In this document: positions 11,532 to 24,206 of the stretch, piece after piece | Position numbering within the stretch: the first letter of the stretch is position 1 | Layout of the letters: every line of letters begins with the position of its first letter | Assembly: GCA_049999725.1 (NCBI GenBank) | Contig: JBNGIS010021806.1 | Location: 1 to 26,605, forward strand | Length of the DNA stretch: 26,605 bases | Reading direction: 5' to 3' | DNA from: Haplomitrium mnioides | Taxonomy: Eukaryota; Marchantiophyta; Haplomitriopsida; Calobryales | Translations under genes and position numbers: made by a program | Notes under the pieces: generated by a model | Database searches by the model: none | Told to the model about the DNA's origin: nothing | What the model saw: the letters and a program-made list of their open reading frames with translations, nothing else

Positions 11532-11614
11532 AAACAAAAGGTATATGAAAAATCATGTGTGTAGAGAAACATTCAAGAACCTAGACTTCAAGAGGTCCAT
11601 GGAATATTCGAACA

Positions 11615-12005
11615 CAAACTACAAGTACATGAAAACTCTTGTTCATAGAGAGACAATTAATAAACTTGGAAAACTAGAGGTCCATGGAGTATTCCAACAC
11701 ATACGACAAGTACATAGAAATACATGCTCGTAGAGAGACAATTTAACAACTTACACAACGAGAGGTGCATGGAGCTTTCAAGCACAAACTACAAGTACAT
11801 GGAAACTCATGTTTGTAGAGAGACAATTAAACAACTTATACAACAAGAGGTTCATGAATTATTCCACCACAGACTAAAAGTACATGTGAAGTTAAACTAC
11901 AAGTACATGAAAACTCATGTTCATTGAGAGACAATTCAACAACTTAGACAACGAGAGGTCCATGGAGTTTTCCAACACAAACTACAAGTACATCGAAACT
12001 CATGT
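11615..12005 (+). repeat. Right copy of the 8,745-bp-offset duplicated block
   Basis: This segment shares the rare variants of 2870-3260 in the same order and with constant offset over at least 185 bp. Beyond about 12.0 kb the copies fall out of register: the acaattcatt(a/c)ac monomer lies immediately after the block here, but one monomer further on in the left copy (near 3355). This indicates gain or loss of a whole unit. Confidence 0.78.
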
Positions 12006-15000
12006 TTGTAGAGAGACAATTCATTCACTTAGACATAGAGAGGTCCATGGAGTATTCCAACACGAACTACAAGTACATGTAAACTCAAACTCCAAGTACA
12101 TGATAACTCATGTTCATAGAGAGACAATTCAACAACTCAAACAACAAGAGGTCCATGGAGTATTTCAACACATACAGCAAGTCAAGGAAACTGATGTTTG
12201 TGGAGAGACATTCAACAACTTAGACAATAGGAGGTCCATGGAGCATTCCAACACAAACTACAAATACATGGAAACTTATGTTTGTAAAGAGACATTTCAA
12301 CAATTTAGACTACAAGACGTCCATGGAGTATTCCAACACAAACTACATGTATATAAAAACTCATATTTGTGGAGAGGAATTTCAACAACTTTGAGAACAA
12401 GAGGTCCATGGAGTATTTCAACACAAACTACAAGTACATGCAAAATCATGCTTCTCGAGAGACAATTCAACAACTTAGACAATAAGAGGTCCATCGAGTA
12501 TTTTAACACAAACTAAAAGTACTTGAAAACTCATGTTTATAGAGAGACAATTCAACAACTTAGAGAATGAGAGGTCCATAGAGTATTCCAACACAAACAA
12601 CAAGTACTTGTGAACTCAAACTACAAGTACATGAAAATGCATATTCATAGAGAGAAAGTGCAACAACTTGTACAAAGAGAGGTCCATGGAGTATTCCAAC
12701 ACAAACTACAAGTACATGGAAACTCTTTTTTGTAAAGACACATTTCAACAACTTAGACTACGAGAGGTCCATGAAGTGTTCTGCCAAACACCACAAGTAC
12801 AAGGAAACTCGTGTTTTTAGGGAGAAATTTTAACAATTTTGACAATGAAAGTACATTGGAATATTTCAACACAACCTACAAGTACATGAAAACTCATGTT
12901 TGTAGAGAGACAATTCAACAACCTAGAGAACTAGAGGTTCATGGAGTATTTCAACACAAACCACAACTACATGGAAACTCATGTTTGTACATAGACATGC
13001 AACAACTTAGACTACCAAAGGTCCATAGAGCATTCCAACAAACACTACAAATACATGGAAACCCATGTTTGTAGAGAGACAATTCAACAACTTAGACAAG
13101 GAGAGGTCAATGGAGTTTTTCAACACAACCTACAAGTACATGAAAACTCATGTTCCGAGAGAGGCAATTCAACAACTTAGACAACTGAAGGTGCTTGGAT
13201 TATTCCAACACAAACTACAACTACACGGAAACTCATGTTTGTAGATAAACATTCAACAACTTGGACTACCAAAGGTCCATGGAGTATTATAACACACACT
13301 ACAAGTTCATGGAAACTCATGTTTGTAGAGAGACATTCAATATCTTGGACTACTAGAGGTCCATGGAGTATTCCAACACAAACTACAAGTACATAGGAAC
13401 TCATGTTTGTAGAGAGACATTCAACAGCTTGAACAAGTATAGGTTCATGGAGTATCCCAACATAAACTACAAGTATATAAAAACTCATGTTTGTTGAGAG
13501 ACAATTCAACAACTTAGACTACGACAGACCCAAGGAGTATTTGAATATAAACTACAAGTACATGAAAACAAATGCTGGTAGAGAGACAATTCAACAACTT
13601 ATACAAGGAGAGGTATATGGAGTATTCCAACACATACAACAAGTGCATGGAAACTCATGTATGTAGAGAGAAATTCAACAACTTAGACAACGGGAGGTCC
13701 ATGGAGTGTTCCAACACAAACTACAAGTGCATGGAAACTCATGTTTGTAAAGAGACATTTCAACAACTTAGAATACGAAACATCCATAAAGTATTTCAAC
13801 ACAAACTACATGTACATAGAAACTCATATTCATAAAGAGACATTTCAACAACTTAAAGAAAAAAAGGTCCATGGATTATTTCAACACAAATTAGAAGTAC
13901 ATGAAAAATCATGTTTCTCGAGAGACAATTCAACAACTTAGACAATATGAGGTCCATGGAGTATTCCAACACAAATTGCAAGTACTTGGAAACTCATGTT
14001 TGTAGATAGACAATTAAACAACTTAGACAATAAGAGGTCCATGGAATATTCCAACACAAACTACAAGTACATGAAAACTCATGTTTGTAGAGAGGCAATT
14101 CAACAACTTAGACACTGAGAGGTCTATGGAGTATAAGAACTCAAACTACAACTACATGTGAACTCAAACTACAAGTACATGAAAACTCATGTTAGTAGAG
14201 AGAAAAATCAACAACTTAAACAACAATAGGTCCGTGGAGTATTCCAACACAAACAACAAGTACATGGAAAGTCATGTTTGTAGAGAGACAATTCAACAAC
14301 TTGGACAATAAGAGGTTCATGGAGTATTCCAACAAAAACTACAAATAAATGGAAACTCATGTTTGTAGAGAGACAATTCAAGGACGTAGACAATAAGAGG
14401 TCTATGGAGTATTCCAACACAAACTACAAGTACATGGAAACTCATGTTTGTAGCGAGAAAATTCAACAATTTAGACTACGACAGGTCCATGGAGTACTCC
14501 AACACAAATTACAAGTACATAAGAACTCATATTTGTAGAGAAATAATTCAACAACTTAGACAACAGGAGGTCCATGGAGTATTCCAACACAAACTACAAG
14601 TACAAGGAAACTTTTGTTTCTAGAGAGACAATTTAACAACTTAGACAACGAGAGGTCCATGGACTTTTCCAACACGAACTACAAATACATGAAAACTCAT
14701 GTTCGTAGGGTGACGGTTCAACAACTTGGACTACAAGAGGTCAATCAAGTTTTTCAACACAACCTTAAAGTACATAAAACTCATGTTTGTAGAGAGGGAG
14801 TTCAACAACTTGGACTACGAGAGGTCAATCAAGTTTTTCAACACAACCTTCAAGTATAGAAAACTCATGTTTGTAGAGAGGGAGTTCAACAACTTAGGGA
14901 ATGAGATGTCCATAGAGTATTCCAACACAAATTATGAGTATATGGAAACTCATGTTTGTAGAGAGACAATTCAACAACTTCGGCTACGAGAGGTCTACGG

Positions 15001-15215
15001 AGTATTCCAATACAAACTACATATACGTAAGAGCTCATGTTTGTAGAGAGACAATTCAACAACTTGAGCAACGAGAGGTCCAAGGAGTATTCCAACACAA
15101 AATACAAGTACATGGAAAATCATGTTTTTATAGACACAATTCAACAACATAGACAATGAGAGCTCCATAGAGTATTCCAACACAAACTACAAGTACATGT
15201 AAACTCACACTACAA

Positions 15216-15253
15216 GTACATGAAAACTCATGTTCATAGAGGTTTTCATGTAC
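15216..15253 (+). repeat. Fold-back: inverted copy of a satellite segment
   Basis: gtacatgaaaac (15216-15227) is followed after 14 nt by its exact reverse complement gttttcatgtac (15242-15253). The second arm replaces normal sequence between tcatag and agagagac. This is the only clear inverted piece I see in the array. Confidence 0.88.
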
Positions 15254-17171
15254 ATAGAGAGACAATTCAACAACTTACACAACGAGAGGTGCATGGAGTT
15301 TTCCAACACAAACTACAAGTACATGGAAACTCATGTTTTTAGAGAGAAAATTCAACAACTTAGACCATGAGAGGTCCATACAATATTCCACCACGAACTA
15401 CAAGCACATGTAAACTCACGCTACAAGTATATGAAAACTCATGTTCATAGAGAGACAATTCAACAACTTAGAGCACGAGAGCTCCATGAAGTATTCCAAC
15501 ACAAACTACAAGTACATGGGAACTAGTGTTTGTAAAGAAGCAATTCAACAACTTGGACAATGAGAGGTCCATAGAGTATTCGAACACAAACTACAAGTAC
15601 ATGGAAACTCATGCTTGTAGAGAGACATTCATCAATTTAGACTACGAGAGGTTTATGGAGTATTCCAACACAAAGTACAACTACATGGAAACTCATGTTT
15701 GTTGAGGAAAATTCAACAACTTAGACACCAAGAGGTCCATGGAGTATTCCAACACAAACTACAAGTACATGGAAACTCATGTTTGTAGAGAGACAATTCA
15801 ACAACTTAGACAATCAGAGGTCAATGGAGTATTCCAACACAACCTACAAGTACATGAAAACTAATGTTCGTAGAGAGACAATTAAACAACTTAGACAACT
15901 AGAGGTCCATGGAGTATTCCAACACAAACTACAACTACGTGAAAACTCATGTTTGTAGGCAGACATTCAACAACTTAGACTACCAAAGGTCCATGGAGTA
16001 TTTCAACACACACTACAAGTACATGGAAACTCATGGTTGTAGAGAGACATTTAACAACTTTGACTACAAGATGTCTATAAATTATTCTAGCAAAAACTAC
16101 AAGTACATGAAATCTCATGTTCGTAAAGAGACATCTCAACAACTTAGCCGATGAGAGGTCCGTGGAGTATTCCAACACAAACTACAAGTAAATGAAAACT
16201 CATGTTTGTAAAGAGACATTTCAACAACTTAGACTACCATAGGTCCATAGAGTGTTCCAACACAAACTAGAAGTATATGGATACTCATGTTTGTAGAGAG
16301 ACAATTCAACAACTTAGACGATAAGAAGTCCATGGAGTATTCCAACACAAATTACAAGAGCATGGAAAATCATGTTTGTAAAGAGACAATTCAACAACTT
16401 AGACTACAAGAGATCCATGGAGCACTACAACACAAATAACAAGTACGTAAGAACTCATGTTCGTAGAGAGACAATTCAACAATGTAGACAACAAGAGGTC
16501 CATAGAGTATTCCAACACAAACTACAAGTACATGAAAACTCATGTTTGTAGGGTGACAATTCAACAACTTGGAGTACGAGAGGTCCATCAAGTTTTCCAA
16601 CACAACCTTCAAGTACACGAAAGCTCGTATTTGTAGAGAGACAATACAACAACTCAGGGAATGAGACTTCCATAGAGTATTCCAACACAAACTATGAGTA
16701 CACGGAAACTCATGTTTGTAAGAAAAAATTCAACAACTTGGGCTACGAGAGGTCCATGGAGTATTCCAACACAAACTACATATACGTAAGAACTCATGTT
16801 TGTAGAGAGACAATTCAACAACTTCGACAACCAGAGGTCCATGGAGTATTCCAACACAAACTAGAGGTTTATGGATGCCTTTGTTTGTATAGAGACAATT
16901 CAACAACCTAGACAATTAGAGGTCAATGGAGTGTTCCAACACAAGCTACAAGTACTTGAAAACTCATGTTCATAGAGAGGCAATTAAACAACTTAGACAA
17001 CTAGAGGTCCATGGAGTATTCCAATACAAACTACAACCACATGAAAACTTATGTTTCTAGATAGACATTCAACAACTTAGACTACCAAAGGTCCATAGAA
17101 TGTTTCAACACACACTACAAGTACATGGAAGCTCATGGTTGTAGAGAGACATTTAACAACTTTGACTACAA

Positions 17172-17181
17172 NNNNNNNNNN
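17172..17181. other. Assembly gap of 10 N with identical 41-bp flanks
   Basis: Ten Ns lie between two identical 41-bp sequences, 17131-17171 and 17182-17222, both starting gctcatggttgtagagag and ending tttgactacaa. Joining the flanks through this overlap restores one ordinary monomer, matching the related monomer at 19499-19540. The gap is therefore probably an unmerged contig overlap. Confidence 0.95.
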
Positions 17182-17425
17182 GCTCATGGTTGTAGAGAGA
17201 CATTTAACAACTTTGACTACAAGACACCTATAAAGTAATCTAACAAAAACTCTAAGTTCATAAAAACTCATGTTCGTAGAGAGACATCTCAACAACTTAG
17301 CCAACCAGAGGTCCATAAAGTATTCCAACACAAACTACAAGTAAATGGAAATTCATGTTTGAAAAGAGACATTTCAACAACCTAGACTACTAGAGGTCCA
17401 TGGAGTATTTCAACACAAACTAGAA

Positions 17426-17489
17426 GTACATGGATACTCATGTTTGTAGAGAGACAAGTGCATGGATACTCATGTTTGTAGAGAGACAA
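17426..17489 (+). repeat. 32-bp tandem duplication within the array
   Basis: Copies 17426-17457 and 17458-17489 run from gtacatggatactcatg (gtgcatgg in the second) to gagagacaa. They differ at one base. Confidence 0.9.
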
Positions 17490-20400
17490 TTCATCAATTT
17501 AAACAATAAGAGGTCCATAGAGTATTCCAACACAAACTACAAGTACATGGAAACTCATGTTTGTAGAGAGACAATTCAACAACCTAGACTCCGAGAGATC
17601 CATATAGCACTCCAATACAAATTACAAGTACATAAGAACTCATGTTCATAGAGAGACAATTCAACAATGTGGACAACGAGAGGTCCATAGAGTATTCCAA
17701 CACAACCTACAAGTACATGAAAACTCATGTTTGTAGGGTGATGGTTCAACAACTTGGACTATGAGAGGTCCATCAAGATTTCCAAATAACCCTTCAAGTA
17801 CAAGAAAACTCATGTTTGTAGAGAGACAATTCAACAACTTTGGGAATGAGACGTCCATAGAGTATTCCAACACAAACTATGAGTACATGGAAACTCATGT
17901 TTGTAGAGAGACAATTCAACAACTTGGGCTACGAGAGGTCAATGGAGTATTCCAACACAAACTACATATACGTAAGAACTCATGTTCGTCGAGAGACAAT
18001 TCAACAACTTGGACAACGAGAGGTCTATAGAGCTTTCCAACACAAACTACAAGCACATGGAAACTCATGTTTATAGAAAGACATTTCAACAACTTAGACT
18101 ACAAGAGGTCTATGGAGTGTTCCAACACACACCACAAAAGCATGGAAACTCAAGAATGTAGAGAGACATTGAACAACTTTGACTATGAGACTTCTATAAA
18201 GTATTCTAACAAAAACTACAAGTACATGGAAACTCACGTTAGTAGAGAGATAATTCAACAACTTAGCGAAAGAGAGGTCCGTGGAGTATTCCAACACAAA
18301 CTACAAGTTCATGGAAACTCATGTTTGTAAAGATACATTTCAACAACTTAGACTATGAGAGGTCCATGAAGTATTCCAACACAAACTACATGTATATGAA
18401 AACTCATGTTCGTGGAGAGATATTTCAACAACTTAGACAATAAGAGGTCTATTGAATAATCCAACACAAACTATAAGTACATGAAAACTCATGTTTGTTG
18501 AGAGACAATTCAACAACTTAGACCATGAGAGATCCATGGAGTATTCATCCTCAAACTACAAGTACATGTGAACTCAAACCACAAGTACATGAAAACTCAT
18601 GTCAATAGAGAGAAAAATCAACAACTTAGACAATAGAAGGCCCCTAGAGTATTTCAACACAAACTACAAGTACAAGGAAACTCATGTTTGTAGAGAGACA
18701 ATTCAACAACTTAGACAATAAGAGGTCCAAGAATTATTCCAACACAAACTACAAGTACATGGAAACTCATGTTTTTAGAGACACAATTCAACAAATTAGA
18801 CAATGAGAGGTCCAAAAGTGTATTCCAACACGAACTACAAGTACATGAAAACTCATGTTCATAGAGAGACAATTCAACAACTTAGACAACTAGAGGTCCA
18901 TGGAGTATTCTAACACAAACTACAAGTACATGGGAACTAATGTTTGTAGAGAACCAATTCAACAACTTGAACAAGAAAAGGTCCGTGGAGTATTCCAACA
19001 CAAAATACAAGTACATGGAAACCCATGTTTGTAGAGAGACATTCACTTACTTAGACTACAAGAGGTCTATGGAGTATTCCAACACAAAGTACAACTACAT
19101 GGAAACTCATGTTTGTTGAGGAAAATTCAATAACCTAGACACCAAGTGGTCTATGGAATATTCCAACACAAATTACAAGTACATGGAAACTCATGTTTGT
19201 AGAGAGACAATTCAACAACTTAGACTACTAGAGGTCCATGGATACTCATATTTGTAGAGAGATAATTCCACAACTTAGACTACCGGAGGTCCATAGAGTA
19301 TTCCAACACAACCAACAAGTACATGAGAACTCATGTTCGTAGAGAGACAATTAAACAACTTAGACAACTAGAGGTCCATGGAGTATTCCAACACAAACTA
19401 CAACTACATGAAAACTCATGTTTGTAGATAGACAATCAACAACTTAGACTACCAAAGGTCCATAGAGTATTTCAACACACACTACAAGTACATGGAAACT
19501 CATGGTTGTAGAGAGACATTCAACAACTTTGACTACGAGACACCCATAAAGTATTCTAGCAAAAACTACAAGTACATGAAAATTCATGTTTGTAGAGAGA
19601 CATCTCAACAACTTAGCCAACGAGAGGTCCATGGAGTATTCCAACACAAACTACAAGTAAATGGAAACTCATGTTTGTAAAGAGACATTTCAACAACTTA
19701 GTTTACTAGAGGTCCAAGGAGTATTCCAACACAAACTACAAGTATATGGATACTCATGTTTGTAGAGAGACAATTCAACAACTTAGACAATAAGAGGTCC
19801 ATGGAGTATTCCAACACAAACTACAAGTACATGAAAACTCATGTTTGTAGAGAGACAATTCAACAATGTAGACAACGAGAGGTCCATAGAGTATTCCCCA
19901 ACAAACTACAAGTATATGAAAACTCATGTTTGTACGGTGACGGTTCAACAACTTGGACTATGAAAGGTCCATCGACTTTCCCAACACAACCTTCAAGTAC
20001 ACCAAAACTCATGTTTGTATAGAGATAATTCAACAACTTTGGGAGTGAGACGTCCATAGATTATTCCAACATAAACTACAAGTACATGGAAACTCATGTT
20101 TGTAGAGAGACGATTCAACAACCTGGGATACGAGAGATCCATGGAGTATTCTAGCACAAACTACATATACGTAAGAACTCATGTTCGTAGAGAGACAATT
20201 CAACATTTTAAACAATGAGAGGTCCATGGAGTTTTCCAACACATACTACAAGTACATGGAAACTCATGTTTGTAGAAAGACATTCAACAACTTAGAGTAC
20301 GAGAGGTCCAAAGAATGTTCCAACACACACTACAAGTACATGGAAACTCAAGAATGTAGAGAGACATTCAACAACCTTGACTATAAGATGTCCATAAAGT

Positions 20401-20921
20401 ATTCTTACAAAAACTAAAAGTACATGGAAGCTCATGTTGGTGGAGAGACGTTTCAACAACTTAAACAACAAGAGGTCCATATAATATTCCAACACAAACT
20501 ACAAGTACATGCAAACTCATGTTTGTAGAGAGACAATTCAACAACTTAGACTACGAGAGATCCATGGAGCAATCCAACAAAAATTACAAGTATGTGAGAA
20601 CTCATGTTTGTAGAGAGACCATTCACAATGTAGATAATGAGAGGTCCATAGAGTATTCCAACACAAACTACAAGTACATGAAAACTCATGTTTGTAGAGT
20701 GACAGTTCAACAACTTTGAGTATGAGCCGTCCAGAAAGTATTCTTACAAAAACTACAAGTACATGGAAACTCATGTTCATGGAGAGACATTTCAACAACT
20801 TAGACAAGAAGTGGTCCATGCAGCATTCCAACACAAACCAGAAGTACAGGAAAACTCATGTTTGTAGAGGGACAATTCAACAACTTAGACCATGAGAGGT
20901 CCATGGAGTGTTCCAACTAGA

Positions 20922-20990
20922 ACTACAAGTATATGTGAACTCAAACTACAAGTATATGTGAACTCAAACTACAAATACATGAAAACTCAT
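20922..20990 (+). repeat. Triple 23-bp sub-repeat inside one monomer
   Basis: Three tandem 23-bp units (20922-20944, 20945-20967, 20968-20990) start actacaagtatatgtgaac or actacaaatacatg. The ordinary monomer has one such segment. About two dozen other monomers have two, for example near 2521, 3421, 5403, 6195, 8020, 12070, 15195, 18560, 21240, 22683, 23768, 24045 and 25020. Those monomers are about 107-108 bp long. Confidence 0.88.
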
Positions 20991-22525
20991 GTTAATAGAG
21001 AGAAAAATCAACAACTTAGCCAAAAAGAGGTCCCTCGAGTATTCCAACACAAACTGCAAGTACATGGAACTTCATGTTTGTAGAGAGACAATTCAACACC
21101 TTGGACAATAAGAGGTCCAAGGAGTATTCCAACACAAACAACAAGTACATGGAAACTCATGTTTTTAGAGAGACATCTCAAAAACTTAGACAATGAGAGG
21201 TCCATAGAGTATTCCAACACAAACTACAAGTACATGTAAACTCACACTACAAGTACATGAAAACTCATGTTCATAGAGAGACAATTCAACAACTTAGACA
21301 ACGAGAGGTCCATAGAGTATTCCAACACAAACTACAAGTACATAGGAAGCAATGTTTGTAGAGAACCAATTCAACAACTTGGACAAGGAGAGGTCCATGG
21401 AGTATTCCAACACAAACTACAAGTACATTGAAACTTATGTTTGTAGAGAGACATTCAACAACTTAGACTACGAGAGGTTTATAGAGTATTCCAACACAAA
21501 GCACAAGTACATGGAAACTCATGTTTGTAGATGAAAATCCAACAACTTAGACACCAAGAGGTCCATGGAGTATTCCAATCGAAACTACAAGTACATGGAA
21601 ACTCATGTTTGTAGAGAGACAATTCAACAACTTAGACAAACATAGGTCAATGGAGTATTCCAACACAACCTACAAGTACATGAAAACTCATGTTCGTAGA
21701 GAGACAATTCAACAACTTAGAAAACAAGAGGTCCATAGAGTATTCCAACACAAACTGCAACTACATTGAAACTCATGTTTGTAGATAGACATTCAACAAC
21801 TTAGACTACCAAACATCCATGAAGTATTTCAACACACACTATCAATACATAGAAACTCATGTTTTTAGAGAGACAATTCAACAACTTAGATAATGAGAGA
21901 ACATTGGAGTATTTCAACACAACCCACAAATACATGAAAACTCATGTTTGTAGAGAGACAATTCAACAACTTAGACAACTAGAGGTCTTCCAACACAAAC
22001 TACAACTACATGGAAACTCATGTTTGTAGATAGACATTCACTAACTTAGACTACCAAAGGTCCATGGAGTATTCCAACACACACTACAAGGACATGGAAA
22101 CTCATGTTTGCAGGGAGACAATTGAACAACTTAGACAACGAGAGGTCCATGGAGTATTCCAACACAAACTACAAGTACATGAAAACTCATTTTCGTAGGG
22201 TGATGGTTCAACAACTTGGACTACCACAGGTCCATCGAGTTTTCCAACACAACCTTCAAGTATAGGAAAACTAATGTTTGTAGAAAGACAATTCAACAAC
22301 TTAGGCAACACGACATACATAGAGTATTCCACCACAAACTACGAGTACATGGAAACTAATGTTTGCAAAGAGAAAATTCAACAACTTGGGCTACGAGAGG
22401 TCCATGGAGTGCTCCAACACAAACTACAAGTACATAAGAACTCATGTTCGTAGAGAGACAATTCAACAACTTAGACAACGAGAGGTCTAAGGAGTATTCC
22501 AACACAAACTACAAGTACATGGAAA

Positions 22526-22596
22526 GAAACACTATCTTTTAGAAAAGCAAGTACTTGTGCGCACCAATCACAAGCCCTAGTTGCAATCAATTCAAT
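22526..22596. other. 71-bp non-satellite insertion flanked by a 6-bp direct repeat
   Basis: The monomer runs normally to acaagtacatggaaa (ending 22525). About 71 bp unrelated to the satellite follow, and satellite resumes in phase with aaattcatg near 22601. The hexamer tggaaa is at 22520-22525 and again at 22597-22602, which could be a target-site duplication or microhomology used in repair. No terminal inverted repeats or poly-A tail are visible. I do not recognise the inserted sequence. Confidence 0.85.
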
Positions 22597-23218
22597 TGGA
22601 AAATTCATGTTTGTACAAAGAAAATTCAACAATTTAGGCAATGAGAAGTCCATAGACTATTCCAACACAAACTGTAAGTGCATGAAAACTCAAACTACAA
22701 GTGCATAAAAACTCATGTTTGTAAATAGACAATTCAACAACTTAAACTAGGATAGGTCCATGGAGTATTCCAACACAAACTATAAGTACGAGAAATTTCA
22801 AACTACAAGTGCATGAAAACTCATGTTTGAAGAGAGACAATTCAACAACTTAGACTACAAGAGGTGGATGAATTATTCCAACACAAACCACAAGTACATG
22901 GAAACTCATGTTTCTAGAGAGACAATTCAACAACTTAGACTACGAGAAGTCTATAGAGTGTTCCAACACAAACTACTAGTACATGAAAACTCATGTTCGT
23001 AGAGAGGAAATTCAGAAACTTAGACTACGATAGGTCTATGGAGTACTCCAACACAAATTACAAGTTTGTAACACTATGTTTGTAGACAAACAATTCAACA
23101 ATTTTGACAACAAGAGGTCCATGAAGTATTCATACACAAACTGCAAGTACATGGAAACTCATGTTTGTAGAGAGACAATTCAACAACTTAGACAATGAGA
23201 GGTCCATGGAGTATTCCA

Positions 23219-23240
23219 TTACTATAACAAATGGCCAATA
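23219..23240 (+). other. Short divergent patch replacing satellite sequence
   Basis: Between gagtattcca and tacatggagactc the usual acacaaactacaag is replaced by about 20 bases (ttactataacaaatggccaa). The satellite on both sides is otherwise typical. A small filler insertion or clustered mutation could explain it. Confidence 0.7.
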
Positions 23241-24154
23241 CATGGAGACTCATGTTTGTAGAGAGACAATTCAACAACGTAGGCTATGAGAGGTCCATCG
23301 AGTATTTTAACACAAACTACAAGTATGTGAAAACTCATGTTTGTAGAGAGACATTCAACTACTTAGACCACAAGAGGTCTATTGAGTGTTCCAACACAAA
23401 CTACAAATAACTACAAATACATGGAAACTCATGTTTGTAGAGAGACAGTTCAACAACTTAGGCTATAAGACGCCCATGGAGGATTCCAACACAAACTACA
23501 AGGACGTAAGAACTCATGTTCGTAGAAAGACAATTCAACAATTTAGACAACGAGAGGTCCATAGAGTATTCCAGCACAAACTACAAGCACATGGAAACTC
23601 ATGTTTGTAGAGAGACATTCAACAACTTAGACTACAAGAGGTCCATGGAGTGTTCCAACATAAACTACAAGTACACAATAACTCATGTTCATAGAGAGAC
23701 AATTCAACAACTTAGACTACGAGAGGTCGGTGGAGTATTCCAACACAGACTACAAGTACATGAAAACTAAAACTACAAGCACACGAAAACTCATGTTCAT
23801 ATATACACAATTCAGCAATTTAAAATACAAGAGGTCCATGTAGTATTCCAACACAAACTACAATTGCATGGAAACTCATGTTTGGAGAGAGACAATTGAA
23901 CAACTTTGACGAAGAAAGGCTTATAGAGTATTGCTACACAAACTCAATGTACATGGAAACTAATGCTTGTAGAGACACATTCAACAACTTAGACTATGAG
24001 ATGTCCATTGAGTATTCCAACACAAACCATGAGTACAAGAAAACTCAAACTACAAGTGCATGAAAACTCATGTTTGTAGAGAGAAAATTTAACAACTTAG
24101 ACAACGAATGGTCCATTGAGTATTCCAACACAAACTACAAGTACATGGAAACAC

Positions 24155-24206
24155 ATGTTTGTAGAGAGACAATTCAACAAATGTTTGTAGAGAGACAACT
24201 CAACAA
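24155..24206 (+). repeat. 26-bp tandem duplication within the array
   Basis: Copies 24155-24180 and 24181-24206 begin atgtttgtagagagacaa and end caacaa. They differ at one base (attcaac versus ctcaac). Confidence 0.9.

Larger units (their letters stand above)
14700..22480 (+). repeat. Higher-order repeat region with recurring linked monomer subtypes
   Basis: Diagnostic monomers recur in the same order. A gggtga/cggtga monomer followed by caacttgg occurs at 14708, 16551, 17736, 19935 and 22198, with a related form at 20697. It is usually followed by a monomer with cacaaccttcaagta, then one with an (a/g)tgagac(g/t)tcc variant, then one with acatatacgtaagaactc. A second subtype, caactttgacta followed by ataaagtattcta-like sequence, occurs near 16052, 17154, 18171, 19520 and 20373. 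Intervals of about 0.85-1.35 kb suggest a block of roughly 10-16 monomers, with some blocks missing or doubled. Confidence 0.75.

Noticed and set aside
11917-12516. Longest array ORF (199 codons, plus strand)
   Set aside because: It passes through two frames' worth of satellite peptide, including a 23-bp-extended monomer. It is a chance of indel phasing, not a gene.
22526-22596. tRNA or organelle gene fragment as source of the insertion
   Set aside because: I could not find a cloverleaf or a recognisable organelle coding motif. It is left as unidentified.
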